Part shown: piece after piece, positions 8,959 to 17,421 of the stretch | Layout: each line of letters opens with the position of its first letter | How positions within the stretch are numbered: position 1 is the stretch's first letter | Origin: Flavobacteriaceae bacterium PS02337 | GTDB lineage: Bacteria; Bacteroidota; Bacteroidia; Flavobacteriales; Flavobacteriaceae | Direction: 5' to 3' | Length of the DNA stretch: 64,000 nucleotides | NCBI GenBank assembly: GCA_029959285.1 | Contig: JASCOE010000005.1 | Location: forward strand, 1 to 64,000 | The notes under the pieces: generated by a model | Database searches by the model: none | What the model saw: the letters and a program-made list of their open reading frames with translations, nothing else | Told to the model about the DNA's origin: nothing | Translations under genes and position numbers: made by a program

Positions 8959-9885
8959 ATGAAAATTGAATCGGAAATAGAGAAAGTCTCCAGTTTTCAG
9001 CACCTCGAAATGCTGGCGAATCAGGTTGTGGAAGGTTTTATATCGGGAATGCACAAGAGTCCGTTTCATGGATTTTCGGCTGAATTTGCTGAGCATAAAG
9101 TGTATAACGCAGGCGAAAGCACCAAACATATCGATTGGAAATTATTTGCCAAAACAGATCGTTTATATACGAAGCGTTTTGAGGAAGAAACCAATCTACG
9201 TTGCCATTTGATTGTCGATAATTCGTCGTCAATGCATTATCCAGAACTCAAATCGAATCAGCCTTTTTATGAAAAGAAGATTGGTTTTGCTGTTTTGGCT
9301 TCGGCGGTTTTAATGAATATTTTGAAGAAACAGCGCGATGCGGTTGGTTTGAGCGTTTTCTCGGATAAATACGAATATTATGCTCCAGAAAAAGGAAGTG
9401 ATCGTCATCATAGAATGCTTTTGAATAAATTAGAAGAATTATTGGTTCAGCCAAAAATCAAAAAAACAACGGATACAATTACGTATTTGCACCAAATTGC
9501 TGAGAAAATGCATCGCCGTTCGATGATTATTTTGTTTACCGATATGTTTCAAACCGAAGACGACGAGAAATTATTCAACGCATTGCAACATTTAAAACAC
9601 AACAAACATAAAGTAGTTTTGTTTCATGTAGTTGACAATCAAACCGAAATGAAGTTTGATTTTGATAACACGCCAAGAAAATTCATCGATTTAGAATCGG
9701 GAGAAGAGGTCTCTATTTTTGCTGATAATGTAAAAGCAGAATATGAAAAAAGGGTAGAAGCTTACTTTGAAAACCTAGCTTTAACGTGCGCAAAGAACCA
9801 AATTAAGTACGTTTCGGTAAATGTTGGTGATAATTTTGAAAAAATATTGACTACATATTTGGTTGAAAAACAAAACTTTGGATAA
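8959..9885 (+). CDS. DUF58 domain (VWA-like) protein
   Basis: 308 residues, cytoplasmic. It shows the DUF58 signature of G-E-S-x-x-H-I-D-W-K near residue 55, then a VWA-like fold with a MIDAS-type D-N-S-S-S-M around residues 85-90. DUF58 proteins often sit beside MoxR-type AAA ATPases, where they are thought to act in protein complex assembly or metal insertion. No MoxR gene is near here; the gene follows the M1 peptidase by 5 bp instead. The exact role cannot be derived from the sequence. Confidence 0.9.
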   Translation: MKIESEIEKVSSFQHLEMLANQVVEGFISGMHKSPFHGFSAEFAEHKVYNAGESTKHIDWKLFAKTDRLYTKRFEEETNLRCHLIVDNSSSMHYPELKSNQPFYEKKIGFAVLASAVLMNILKKQRDAVGLSVFSDKYEYYAPEKGSDRHHRMLLNKLEELLVQPKIKKTTDTITYLHQIAEKMHRRSMIILFTDMFQTEDDEKLFNALQHLKHNKHKVVLFHVVDNQTEMKFDFDNTPRKFIDLESGEEVSIFADNVKAEYEKRVEAYFENLALTCAKNQIKYVSVNVGDNFEKILTTYLVEKQNFG

Positions 9886-9923
9886 TATTTTAAAGAATTT
9901 TTTAATTTTTTTTATAAAAACAC

Positions 9924-9953
9924 TTGCAGAAATGAAATTCTGTTATATCTTTG
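9924..9953 (+). promoter_or_regulatory. Promoter of first tRNA-Asp
   Basis: TTG at 9924-9926, a 19-nt spacer, then TATCTTTG at 9946-9953. This is an exact match to TTG-N19-TANNTTTG, 18 nt before the tRNA. The same arrangement precedes the second copy. Confidence 0.8.
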
Positions 9954-9971
9954 CAACCGCAATAACGCAGA

Positions 9972-10045
9972 GGTTTGGTAGTTCAGTTGGTTAGAATACA
10001 TGCCTGTCACGCATGGGGTCGCGGGTTCGAGTCCCGTCCAGACCG
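9972..10045 (+). tRNA. tRNA-Asp (GTC), copy 1
   Basis: A 74-nt cloverleaf. The acceptor stem GGTTTGG pairs with CCAGACC with one G-T pair. The D-loop is TAGTTCAGTTGGTTAGAATA, the anticodon loop CTGTCAC has GTC, and the T-arm is GCGGGTTCGAGTCCCGT. The discriminator is G and CCA is not encoded. It is identical to the copy at 10608-10681. Confidence 0.97.
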
Positions 10046-10056
10046 CAATATTGGGG

Positions 10057-10085
10057 AAAGCCTTTCGTAACAGAAAGGCTTTTTT
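10057..10085 (+). terminator. Terminator after tRNA-Asp copy 1
   Basis: AAAGCCTTTC-GTAACA-GAAAGGCTTTTTT, a perfect stem with a T run 12 nt after the tRNA. Confidence 0.85.
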
Positions 10086-10560
10086 GCCCAAATACGGTAT
10101 CTAAGATTAGTTGTGTTGTTTTGCTACGACTTTGTAACTCGTAGCTGGTTTAGTAGTTAGACCAATGAAAAGCTTTCCACTTTTGTGGATGGCTTTTTTG
10201 ATTTATACCCTTTTACAAATTCCATTTTTTTTAACGCAAAGGGCACAAAGATTTTACGCAAAGCTCGCCAAGATATTTTTTTTAAGATTTTTAAAAGTTC
10301 TCAAAATTTATAATCATTAAGTCTTGAGAATTTTATGTTTAATACAATGATCTATATTCTTTTTCAAATTCAAAATTCCATACAGTTTGTCATTCTGAGG
10401 AACGAAGAATCTTCACAAGAAACTCTACAAAGATTAGTATTGTGATTTGTCTTTACAGTTAAAAAGAAAGAAACTTCTTCTTTTTTGATTTTGTTGCCAA
10501 TTTTTAAAATATTGGAATTTAACCAATTAAAAATTTCTCAAATTTTATTCGTAAAAACGC
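10086..10560. other. Gene-free spacer between the two tRNA-Asp copies
   Basis: No coding ORF is supported. It holds a second hairpin with a T run (about 10167-10200), a single arm of repeat family B (10229-10275, TTAACGCAAAGGGC) and a single arm of family C (10387-10436, TCATTCTGAGGAACGAAG). These look like decayed copies of the interspersed palindromes. Confidence 0.6.
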
Positions 10561-10590
10561 TTGCAGAAACGAAATTCTGTTGTATTTTTG
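10561..10590 (+). promoter_or_regulatory. Promoter of second tRNA-Asp
   Basis: TTG at 10561-10563, a 19-nt spacer, then TATTTTTG at 10583-10590, 18 nt before the tRNA. Flanking bases are largely conserved with the first copy, for example AAATTCTGTT and CGCAATAACGCAG. Confidence 0.8.
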
Positions 10591-10607
10591 CACTCGCAAT
10601 AACGCAG

Positions 10608-10681
10608 GGTTTGGTAGTTCAGTTGGTTAGAATACATGCCTGTCACGCATGGGGTCGCGGGTTCGAGTCCCGTCCAGACCG
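10608..10681 (+). tRNA. tRNA-Asp (GTC), copy 2
   Basis: Identical over all 74 nt to the tRNA at 9972-10045, with the same promoter layout and its own terminator. The two look like a segmental duplication. Confidence 0.97.
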
Positions 10682-10692
10682 CCTAAGTTGTT

Positions 10693-10724
10693 AAAAGCCT
10701 TTCTTAACGGAAAGGCTTTTTTTG
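10693..10724 (+). terminator. Terminator after tRNA-Asp copy 2
   Basis: AAAAGCCTTTC-TTAACG-GAAAGGCTTTTTTT. It is the counterpart of the hairpin after copy 1. Confidence 0.85.
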
Positions 10725-10743
10725 TTTTTATATGGTATAAAGT

Positions 10744-10864
10744 TTAACCGCAAAGAACGCTAAGATTTACGCAAAGTTCGCAAAGTTTTATATCCATATA
10801 GCTTTGCGAACTTTGCGTTTATGGGTGTAACATTAGAAAAAATCCTTGCGTGCTTTGCGGTTAA
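10744..10864. repeat. Palindromic intergenic repeat, family B (TAACCGCAAAG)
   Basis: The left arm starts TTTAACCGCAAAGAACGC. The right arm ends CTTGCGTGCTTTGCGGTTAA. A shorter inner palindrome (CGCAAAGTTCGCAAAG / CTTTGCGAACTTTGCG) lies around 10770-10818. The AraC gene starts 21 nt after it. It has the same outer ends as the element around the GxxExxY gene at 38222-38757. Confidence 0.85.
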
Positions 10865-10884
10865 ATTTCTCCTATCTTTATATT

Positions 10885-11706
10885 ATGGAACCAGGAACTT
10901 TTAAAGTAGACAAATATTACATCAAGAAAGTAGACGCTGATAAAAAAAGCATTTACTGTCATCATGATATAATGGGTGAATTACTTGTTCCAACGCACAA
11001 ACACGACAAGGCGCAAATGCTATACGCAGAAGGCGATGTGGTTTTTGTGACTACTGAAACGAAATCCTACTTTCTCCCTGCAAGACATTTTATTTGGATT
11101 CCCGCTGGATTAGAACACAGCATCGAACCAAAGTCGGAACACGTGATGATGCGAAATTTATATTTTCCGGTTGAAAAGGATGAAAATGAGTTTTATAAAA
11201 ACGAAGGCATTTATCCCGTCAATAATTTATTGCTTCAAATGATGCTTTTTACGAATCAATGGAATGGAGATTTGAAAAAAGGTTCTCCAAACTTTACCAT
11301 TGCAAAAGCGATAAAAGCGATTCTGCCTCAAATATGTGCAAATAATCTTCCTTTAGAACTTCCGCAGCCAAAAGATAAAAGATTAGGTAAAATTCTTCGT
11401 TATATCGAAAACAGTCTTGGAGAAACGATTCTCTTTGCCGATGTGGCGCATGAATTTGGTTATAGCGAACGCTCTTTGTATCGTTTGTTTCAAAAAGATC
11501 TCAAAATGTCGTTCATTCAATATTATACTATTCGAAGAATTTTAAAAGCAATCGAACTTTTATTAGAAAGAAAACTTTCTGTAAAAGAGGTAGCTCAAGA
11601 AGTTGGTTATAATAGTGTTCCGACTTTTAGCAATACATTCTTCAAGATTTTAGGACAAAGACCTTCCGATTACTTAAATGGAAAAGAAATCTTGGAAAGA
11701 AAATGA
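10885..11706 (+). CDS. AraC-family transcriptional regulator
   Basis: 273 residues from the ATG at 10885. The longer in-frame start at 10846 lies inside the family B palindrome and adds an unlikely peptide. The N-terminal half is cupin-like (H-K-H-D-K-A-Q around residue 38, FIWIPAGLEH). The C-terminal half carries two helix-turn-helix motifs (ADVAHEFGYSERSLYRLFQK and KEVAQEVGYNSVPTFSNTF) ending with GQRPSDY, as in AraC proteins. It lies 268 bp upstream of, and in the same direction as, a TolC/HlyD/MFS efflux operon, which it probably controls in response to a small molecule. A 7-bp inverted repeat at 11861-11894 is a possible operator. Confidence 0.93.
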   Translation: MEPGTFKVDKYYIKKVDADKKSIYCHHDIMGELLVPTHKHDKAQMLYAEGDVVFVTTETKSYFLPARHFIWIPAGLEHSIEPKSEHVMMRNLYFPVEKDENEFYKNEGIYPVNNLLLQMMLFTNQWNGDLKKGSPNFTIAKAIKAILPQICANNLPLELPQPKDKRLGKILRYIENSLGETILFADVAHEFGYSERSLYRLFQKDLKMSFIQYYTIRRILKAIELLLERKLSVKEVAQEVGYNSVPTFSNTFFKILGQRPSDYLNGKEILERK

Positions 11707-11720
11707 TTGTTTTTTTTTCC

Positions 11721-11797
11721 CGTAGATTTGGCAGATTGTGCAGATTTTATTTAATACATTAATTATCTGCTTGATCCGCTAAATCTGCGAGAGAAAT
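11721..11797. repeat. Palindromic intergenic repeat, family G (CGCAGATTTAGC)
   Basis: CGTAGATTTGGCAGATTG is followed about 30 nt later by the complementary CTGCTTGATCCGCTAAATCT. The arms are imperfect (about 20 of 26 paired). It lies between the AraC gene and the efflux operon and may end the AraC transcript. A related palindrome is nested at 37375-37447. Confidence 0.6.
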
Positions 11798-11860
11798 AAA
11801 AAAACAATCACAATTCAAATTATTTATAATAAATTGTTTTTCAGTGTTTTAATATAACGT

Positions 11861-11894
11861 TTTCGGAAAATCCAATTTTAACATTTGTCCGAAA
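11861..11894. promoter_or_regulatory. Inverted repeat TTTCGGA / TCCGAAA, possible operator
   Basis: TTTCGGA at 11861-11867 and TCCGAAA at 11888-11894, with centres about 27 bp apart, upstream of the efflux operon and downstream of the AraC regulator. Its role as an operator is inference from position. Confidence 0.3.
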
Positions 11895-11974
11895 TGAATA
11901 TGTTATTGACTTTTTAGAATTATCAGTCACGGAAAAAATGCAGGAACTTTGCAGCATAAAATATTTATGTATTC

Positions 11975-13330
11975 ATGTTCCTTAAAACAACAAACTCTAA
12001 AGAAGATTGTTTTCTCAAAAGCATATTGATTTTTCTAATCCTTTTAGTATTCAATGGCTTACAAGCTCAAGAAGTTCATACGGTTTCTTTACAAGAAGCA
12101 ATGAAACTGGCGAAGGAAAACAACAAAAAAGTACTAAAATCTCAACTAGAGATTACGCTCGCAGAGCAAAACATTAAAGAAAGAAAAGAACTTAGATTGC
12201 CGGATGTAGAATTAAACGGCATGTATTCGAGAATTACCAACATTACCGAATTTAAAGGAAATGGTTTCTTAAGCGGAAAAGAAGTTACAAAAGCAATTCC
12301 TGAAATCTACGAGGTAAATTCGACTTTTAAAATGCCAATTTACGTTGGAAACAAGATTAACAATGCGATTAAAATTGCAAATCAGGAAAACGAAATTGCC
12401 AAAATAAAATCGGAAAAAACAGAAAATGATATTGAACTGGAAGTTGTTGCTAACTATCTGGCGATTTATAAAATGATGGAACTTCAAAAAATATTTGAAG
12501 AAAACATCAAAGAAGAAAAAAGCCGATTGAAAGAAGTGCAATCGCTTCAAAAACACGGAACGGTAACCAAAAATGAGGTTATACGTGCCGAATTACAGCT
12601 CTCAGATCGCGAATTGAATGCGCTTACAAACTCCAAAAACATTAAAATCGCACTTCACGATCTGAAGACTTTAATTCAGTTTCCTGAAAACGAAGAAATT
12701 GCAATTGACACTACTTCAAATCTAGACGAAACAAACGGTTTAGATCCGTATGATTTTTATTTGAATAAAGCTTTTCAAAATGAAGAAATGCGAATGGCAA
12801 GTCAGGAATTAAACATTAGCAAAACAGAACTGAAATTGGTTAAAGGAAATTATTTGCCAAGCGTAAACTTCTTCGGCAATTATGGTTTTTATTATCCGAA
12901 CTATAAATTTTTTCCGCCAAATCCGTATTTGTATACTTTAGGTCGGGTCGGAATCGAGGCGCGTTTTGATCTTTCGTCTTTATATAAAAACAAAACAAAA
13001 GTTGCGCAGGCGAATACCAAAATCGAAATGCAGCAAATGCAATCTGAAATTATTAAAGATGAGATTAAGGATAAGCTGTATAAAGAGCATACACAATACC
13101 AAGAAATATTGGAAAAGTTTGTGGTTGTTGACAAAGCTTTGGATTTAGCCAATGAAAACTACCGAATCGTAAAGCTGAAATACTTAAATCAATTGGTTTT
13201 GATTACCGAAATGGTCGATGCTGATAATGCTTTGCTTCAAGCGAAATACAATAAGATTTCTACACGATTGGATGCGATTTTAAAACATTATGAGCTGCTT
13301 CATACGGCGGGCATTCTTCCGCAAAGTTAG
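11975..13330 (+). CDS. TolC-like outer membrane efflux protein
   Basis: 451 residues with a signal peptide ending about residue 31 (LQAQ). The mature protein has the repeated long alpha-helical layout of the OEP family: LQEAMKLAKENNKK near the start, then two helical hairpin repeats broken by short beta segments such as FKMPIYVG and RFDLSSLY. It should form the trimeric outer membrane channel for the adaptor (13525-14577) and inner-membrane pump (14579-16162) encoded downstream. An upstream AraC regulator is the likely controller. The 195-bp gap before the adaptor gene contains a pair of REP-like repeats. Confidence 0.92.
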   Translation: MFLKTTNSKEDCFLKSILIFLILLVFNGLQAQEVHTVSLQEAMKLAKENNKKVLKSQLEITLAEQNIKERKELRLPDVELNGMYSRITNITEFKGNGFLSGKEVTKAIPEIYEVNSTFKMPIYVGNKINNAIKIANQENEIAKIKSEKTENDIELEVVANYLAIYKMMELQKIFEENIKEEKSRLKEVQSLQKHGTVTKNEVIRAELQLSDRELNALTNSKNIKIALHDLKTLIQFPENEEIAIDTTSNLDETNGLDPYDFYLNKAFQNEEMRMASQELNISKTELKLVKGNYLPSVNFFGNYGFYYPNYKFFPPNPYLYTLGRVGIEARFDLSSLYKNKTKVAQANTKIEMQQMQSEIIKDEIKDKLYKEHTQYQEILEKFVVVDKALDLANENYRIVKLKYLNQLVLITEMVDADNALLQAKYNKISTRLDAILKHYELLHTAGILPQS

Positions 13331-13364
13331 AAGTTTTGGAAGCAAGAGAATAGAGTAAGGAGTA

Positions 13365-13500
13365 TAGATTTTCAGTTCCGGAGAAATGATTTATATTGTA
13401 GCGCAGGATTTTAATCCTGGGGATAATAGAAAAAAAATAGATTTTAAGTTCCGAAGGAACGATTCATATTGTAGCGCAGGATTTTAATCCTGGGGAAAAT
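13365..13500 (+). repeat. Tandem pair of REP-like elements (family D, GTAG foot)
   Basis: Two direct copies of a roughly 62-bp unit, at 13365-13429 and 13438-13500. Each has a first hairpin (GTTCC-GAA-GGAAC in the second copy at 13448-13460, degenerate in the first), then ATATTGTAG and a hairpin CAGGATTTTAATCCTG (13404-13419 and 13477-13492). A GTAG tetranucleotide just 5' of a hairpin is the layout of REP sequences used by REP-associated tyrosine transposases. Two more copies lie at 18667-18768. Confidence 0.8.
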
Positions 13501-13524
13501 TAGACAAAAAAAGATATAAAGTTT

Positions 13525-14577
13525 ATGGTTAAGATAAAAAATGAAACTAGACGAAACAGAACGTTTCATATATTAATAACAGTTATTGCGTGCGCGCTTG
13601 TGATAAGCGGAGTTATTTTGGGAATTTGGTTTTATGTATTTAACAGAAATCACGAAGAAACCAATGATGCGCAGGTCGAACAATATGTAACGCCAATTAT
13701 GTCGCGTATTACGGGTTATGTGCAAGAAGTTCGATTTAACGAAAATCAGTTTGTGCATAAAGGCGATACTTTGGTTGTAATTGACAATCGAGAATATAAA
13801 TCAAAATTGAATGTGGCGCTTGCCGATGTTCAAAATGCGCAGCAAAACAATGTTGTGGCGCAAAAAAATGCGGTTACAACAGCAAGTGCAACGGCAATTA
13901 ACGAATCACAGTTAGAAGGTGCAAAATCGAATCTTTGGAAAACAAAATTAGAATACGAAAGGTATAAGGCTTTGGTAAAAGACGAAGCGGCTACTTCTCA
14001 GCAATTAGAAAGAGTAAAGGCAGATTACGAATCGGCACAGGCGCATTTTCAGGAAATGAAAAATAGAATTCATTCTGCGACTTTAAGCACTTCTGTTGCA
14101 GAAGCAAATGTTCCGACAACGCAAACCAATATTGCTTCAAAACAAGCTGTGGCTGACAATGCTGCATTGTTTCTTTCGTACACGATAATCACAGCGCCGT
14201 ATGATGGTTGGGTTGGAAAACGAACTTTACAGCCTGGACAATTGGTAAAAGAAGGTCAATCTTTGCTTTCTATTGTAAGTAAAGAAAAATGGATTACAGC
14301 CAATTTTAAAGAAACGCAATTACAATATTTAACCGTTGGACAAGAAGTTGAAATAAAAGCAGATGCCGTAAGCGACAAAGTTTTTGAAGGAACAATTGCT
14401 TCATTATCGCCTGCGAGTGGCGCGAGATTTTCATTGCTTCCTCCAGATAATGCAACAGGAAACTTCGTAAAAATCGAACAAAGAATTCCAGTTCGAATTC
14501 AGTTGAAAGACAACGATAAACAAACCGATTTTTTAAGAGCAGGAATGAACATTACGGTTGTTGCTGCGCACAAATAA
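13525..14577 (+). CDS. HlyD/EmrA-type membrane fusion protein
   Basis: 350 residues. There is one N-terminal transmembrane helix (about 12-37), then the adaptor layout of a biotinyl-lipoyl-like half (ITGYVQEVRFNENQFVHKGD), a coiled-coil hairpin rich in Ala/Gln/Glu (about 90-205), the second lipoyl half (ITAPYDGWVGKRTLQPGQ) and a beta-barrel with the G-N-F-V-K motif near the C-terminus. It should bridge the MFS pump and the TolC-like channel. The MFS gene starts 1 bp after its stop, so the two are certainly cotranscribed. Confidence 0.94.
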   Translation: MVKIKNETRRNRTFHILITVIACALVISGVILGIWFYVFNRNHEETNDAQVEQYVTPIMSRITGYVQEVRFNENQFVHKGDTLVVIDNREYKSKLNVALADVQNAQQNNVVAQKNAVTTASATAINESQLEGAKSNLWKTKLEYERYKALVKDEAATSQQLERVKADYESAQAHFQEMKNRIHSATLSTSVAEANVPTTQTNIASKQAVADNAALFLSYTIITAPYDGWVGKRTLQPGQLVKEGQSLLSIVSKEKWITANFKETQLQYLTVGQEVEIKADAVSDKVFEGTIASLSPASGARFSLLPPDNATGNFVKIEQRIPVRIQLKDNDKQTDFLRAGMNITVVAAHK

Positions 14578-14578
14578 A

Positions 14579-16162
14579 ATGGAAGATAAAAGTATATTTA
14601 AATCATGGGTTCCAAAATGGGCGATCATTATTATTTTGTTCGTCTGTTTGTTGCATTCCATGATTTTATTGGGAGTTTATACGTCAAACGTAACATATGC
14701 GGCAAGTTTTCTGGACATTGAGCCCGAAGATTTGCAGTTTGCGATGTGCGTTACGTATGGAACTTTGCTGGCAACGATTTTAATAGAAAGCCGATTTTCG
14801 AGTTTTTTTCCTGCCAAAAATTACCTGATGGCATTATATTCCTTGATCGGAATTACGATTGTTACATCGGCTTATATTACCAATTTTTCGGTTTTTTTAT
14901 TGATGAGAGTTGCAGAGGGAATCTTGATGGCGCTTCCGGTAATTACAATCAGGCAATTGCTTATTGAGCAGTTTAATTCTAAAAATGCTATTATCATCGG
15001 GTTTTCATTTTATTATGGCTCGCTGTTGTTGTCCACGCCCTTTATTATGAATATTGCCGTTTGGTTTCTAGATCATTACGACTGGAAATACATGCTGTAT
15101 GTTTCAGGCGGATTGCAGGTTCTCAATGTATTTTTAATCTTAGTTACTTTCAGAGGGCACCGAATTACAAAGAAAATTCCGTTGTATCAAATCGACTGGA
15201 TGAGTTATTTTTTGGTTTTAATTTCTATTCTTTGCGGTGCCTATTTTTTCGTTTATGCCGAAAAGAAATACTGGTTTCAATCTTCAGAAATGGTTTTAAT
15301 GCTAATGATATCGCTGATTACGGGCGGATTATTTATCTTTAAAGAACGTTTGGTAAAAAGACCAAGTTTTAATTTTGAAGTGATAAAATACGCTAATCTG
15401 CGAATAGGGTTTTTATTGTTTTTCCTTTTTTATATTAGCAGAGCAACGCTGAGTTTATGCCATTCGGCAATGTTTTCTATCTGGAATTGGGATCCATCGC
15501 GCGTTGCGGGCGTGCAATATATAAACGGTTTAGGAAATGTAATCGGACTTATTTTAGCCGCATTTTTTCTGATGAAATCTATTTCGACCAAAATCATTTT
15601 TATGATTGGTTTTACGTTAATTGCCATTTTTCATTTTTGGTTTACGTTTCTTTTTGTGCCCGATGTTGCGTTGAGTGATATTATAATTCCATACATTTTA
15701 CAAGGAATTGGCGTTGGATTTTTATTCGTTCCTTTAATATTATTTACTACATCTTCGGTTCCGGCAAATATGGCCGTTTCTTCTGGAATTGTTGGAGTTT
15801 CTGGTCGTTTTTGGGGAAGTACAATCGGTTTTTGTGTGATGCAGAATGCAATGGTTTTTCTAAATAAAAAACATTTTTTAAAACTAAGTCAGTTTGTAAC
15901 GGGAGAAAATCCCGAAGCGCAACAAACGATAACTGCAACAGCGCAGAGTTTTATGGCAAAAGGATATTCTGCAGATAATGCCAATACTTTGGCCTTGAAA
16001 AAAGTCTTCGGAACAGTTGCCAAACAAGCCACTTTATTGGCCGATATGGAAATTTATACTGTCGTTGGTTATGGTTTGGTGGTTTTGATTATTCTGATTG
16101 CTTGTAATCAGCATTTGAGACAAACTATGACTTTGGTGAAAAGCAAGATTTGGATTGGGTAA
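14579..16162 (+). CDS. MFS multidrug efflux transporter (EmrB-like)
   Basis: 527 residues from the ATG at 14579, which directly follows the stop of the adaptor gene; an earlier in-frame ATG at 14558 overlaps that gene. About 14 hydrophobic segments fit the DHA2 (14-TM) drug:H+ antiporter group. The MFS loop motif between TM2 and TM3 is weak (ESRFSSFFPAK). With the HlyD and TolC proteins it would form a tripartite pump expelling drugs or toxic metabolites. The substrate is unknown. EmrAB-like assignment rests on gene order and topology. Confidence 0.88.
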   Translation: MEDKSIFKSWVPKWAIIIILFVCLLHSMILLGVYTSNVTYAASFLDIEPEDLQFAMCVTYGTLLATILIESRFSSFFPAKNYLMALYSLIGITIVTSAYITNFSVFLLMRVAEGILMALPVITIRQLLIEQFNSKNAIIIGFSFYYGSLLLSTPFIMNIAVWFLDHYDWKYMLYVSGGLQVLNVFLILVTFRGHRITKKIPLYQIDWMSYFLVLISILCGAYFFVYAEKKYWFQSSEMVLMLMISLITGGLFIFKERLVKRPSFNFEVIKYANLRIGFLLFFLFYISRATLSLCHSAMFSIWNWDPSRVAGVQYINGLGNVIGLILAAFFLMKSISTKIIFMIGFTLIAIFHFWFTFLFVPDVALSDIIIPYILQGIGVGFLFVPLILFTTSSVPANMAVSSGIVGVSGRFWGSTIGFCVMQNAMVFLNKKHFLKLSQFVTGENPEAQQTITATAQSFMAKGYSADNANTLALKKVFGTVAKQATLLADMEIYTVVGYGLVVLIILIACNQHLRQTMTLVKSKIWIG

Positions 16163-16206
16163 AGATTTTGTTTCAGGTTTAAAGTTTCAAGTTCTTTGCG
16201 CACAGT

Positions 16207-16323
16207 TTGTCATCCTGAGGAACGAAGGATCACACACGGGATTCTGCAAAGATTGGCAACTTGCCTTATGAAATTACTTTGTGGAGCTTCTAGTATGATC
16301 CTTCGTTCCTCAGGATGACAAAT
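16207..16323. repeat. Palindromic intergenic repeat, family C (CCTGAGGAACGAAGG)
   Basis: The left arm TTTGTCATCCTGAGGAACG begins at 16207. Its complement CGTTCCTCAGGATGACAAA ends at 16322. The arms are about 27 nt and essentially perfect, with a loop of about 60 nt. It lies in the gap after the efflux operon. Short decayed motifs follow (about 16349-16382, CTCTGCGGAACTCTGCGG). Confidence 0.85.
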
Positions 16324-16417
16324 AGTAATTTAAAAAATGCTGGGAATCTCCGCGAAAAACCTCTGCGGAACTCTGCGGAAAAACTTATCTTGCAATCATT
16401 AAAAAACAAATAAAAAT

Positions 16418-17077
16418 ATGAGCCAGCAATGTGTAATTTTTGATATGGATGGCGTGATATCGCACACTAATCCGCATCATGTTAAAGCTTTTGAGGCGTT
16501 TTTCGATAAATATAATGTTCCTTATACCAATGAAGAATTTGAAGAACATATGTACGGAAAACATAACAGTTATATTATGACGCATTTCTTCAAGCGCCCG
16601 ATTGCGGGAGAAGAACTCTTAAAACTCGAAGACGAAAAAGAAGGAATGTTTCGTGAAATATATAAAGACAAAGTCGATACGATTCCGCATTATTTGGATT
16701 TTTTAAGCGAATTAAAATCTCGCGGATTTAAAACGGCTGTTGCAACTTCAGCGCCGCGTGCGAATCTAGATTTGATTGCAAATGCACTGAAAATCTCAGA
16801 CAAAATGGATTCGATGATGTCAAGCGAAGATGTAACGTTTCATAAACCAAATCCCGAAGTATATTTAAAATCTGCAGAACGTGTTGGTGTTTCTCCGTCT
16901 GATTGTGTGGTTTTCGAAGATTCTTTTTCAGGCGTTACAGCGGGATTAAATGCCGGAATGAAAGTCGTAGGCGTTTTGAGTACGCATACAAAAGAACAAC
17001 TTCCTGTATGTGATTTTTATATTAATGATTACAGTGAAATTAATGTCGATAAGATAATTGAGTTATTGGGAAAATAA
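16418..17077 (+). CDS. HAD-superfamily hydrolase (beta-phosphoglucomutase-like)
   Basis: 219 residues, cytoplasmic. HAD motif I is FDMDGVIS (nucleophile D9 and general acid D11 by position), motif II is a Thr/Ser in ATSAPRAN, motif III is the Lys in HKPNPEVY, and motif IV is FEDSFSGV. A helical cap between motifs I and II places it in subfamily I with beta-phosphoglucomutase, phosphoglycolate phosphatase and similar sugar-phosphate phosphatases. The substrate cannot be fixed from the sequence. It is flanked by repeats on both sides and is followed by a strong terminator, so it is probably monocistronic. Confidence 0.92.
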   Translation: MSQQCVIFDMDGVISHTNPHHVKAFEAFFDKYNVPYTNEEFEEHMYGKHNSYIMTHFFKRPIAGEELLKLEDEKEGMFREIYKDKVDTIPHYLDFLSELKSRGFKTAVATSAPRANLDLIANALKISDKMDSMMSSEDVTFHKPNPEVYLKSAERVGVSPSDCVVFEDSFSGVTAGLNAGMKVVGVLSTHTKEQLPVCDFYINDYSEINVDKIIELLGK

Positions 17078-17107
17078 ATTCCAATAATTTTAATTCCAAA
17101 CTATATG

Positions 17108-17151
17108 AAAAACCTTTGTCAAAGTTTTAAACTTTGACAAAGGTTTTTTTT
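17108..17151 (+). terminator. Terminator made of palindrome family F (CTTTGTCAAAGTT)
   Basis: A perfect dyad, CCTTTGTCAAAGT / ACTTTGACAAAGG, lies at 17113-17143 with a following T run, 31 nt after the HAD gene. Further copies of this dyad are at 21522-21554, 22910-22936 and 25827-25854. Confidence 0.85.
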
Positions 17152-17175
17152 CGCAATTAATTAACCATAAAGTAT

Positions 17176-17352
17176 TGTCATTTCGAGGTGAGGAGAAATC
17201 TTTGCAAGTAACTCCGCTAAGCTTTTTCCACATTTTAACCACAAAGTATTTCATTCTGAGGAACGAAGAATCTCCACAAGTAACTCCGCAAAGTAAATTC
17301 CCAATCTTTGTTGAGCTTCTTACGAAGATTCTTCGTTCCTCAGAATGACAAA
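17176..17352. repeat. Compound palindromic repeat, family C
   Basis: The main palindrome runs from TCATTCTGAGGAACGAAGAA (from 17251) to TTCTTCGTTCCTCAGAATGA (to 17348). A diverged extra left arm (GTCATTTCGAGGTGAGGAG, from 17177) precedes it. Both left arms continue with AAGTAACTCCGC, which shows that the arm was duplicated. No gene is seen between 17078 and 17419. Confidence 0.8.
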
Positions 17353-17383
17353 CTAGACGGATTTACTTCATTAAATAATAAAT

Positions 17384-17421
17384 TTATATGAATTGCCTCC
17401 TGCTTTAGCTGGAGGTTTTTT
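17384..17421 (+). repeat. Palindromic repeat, family E (CCTCC..GGAGG), copy 1
   Basis: TATGAATTGCCTCC leads into the hairpin CCTCCTGCTTTAGCTGGAGG (17396-17415) and a T run. It lies directly against the 3' end of the 148-residue ORF. A direct copy lies on the other side of that ORF at 17873-17914. Confidence 0.8.

Noticed and set aside
10120-10170. Remnant of a third tRNA between the tRNA-Asp copies
   Set aside because: CTACGA/TCGTAG is only a short hairpin; no anticodon or T-arm is recognisable.
10485-10694. Open frame across the second tRNA-Asp and its promoter
   Set aside because: It overlaps the tRNA and a consensus promoter and has no family-like sequence.
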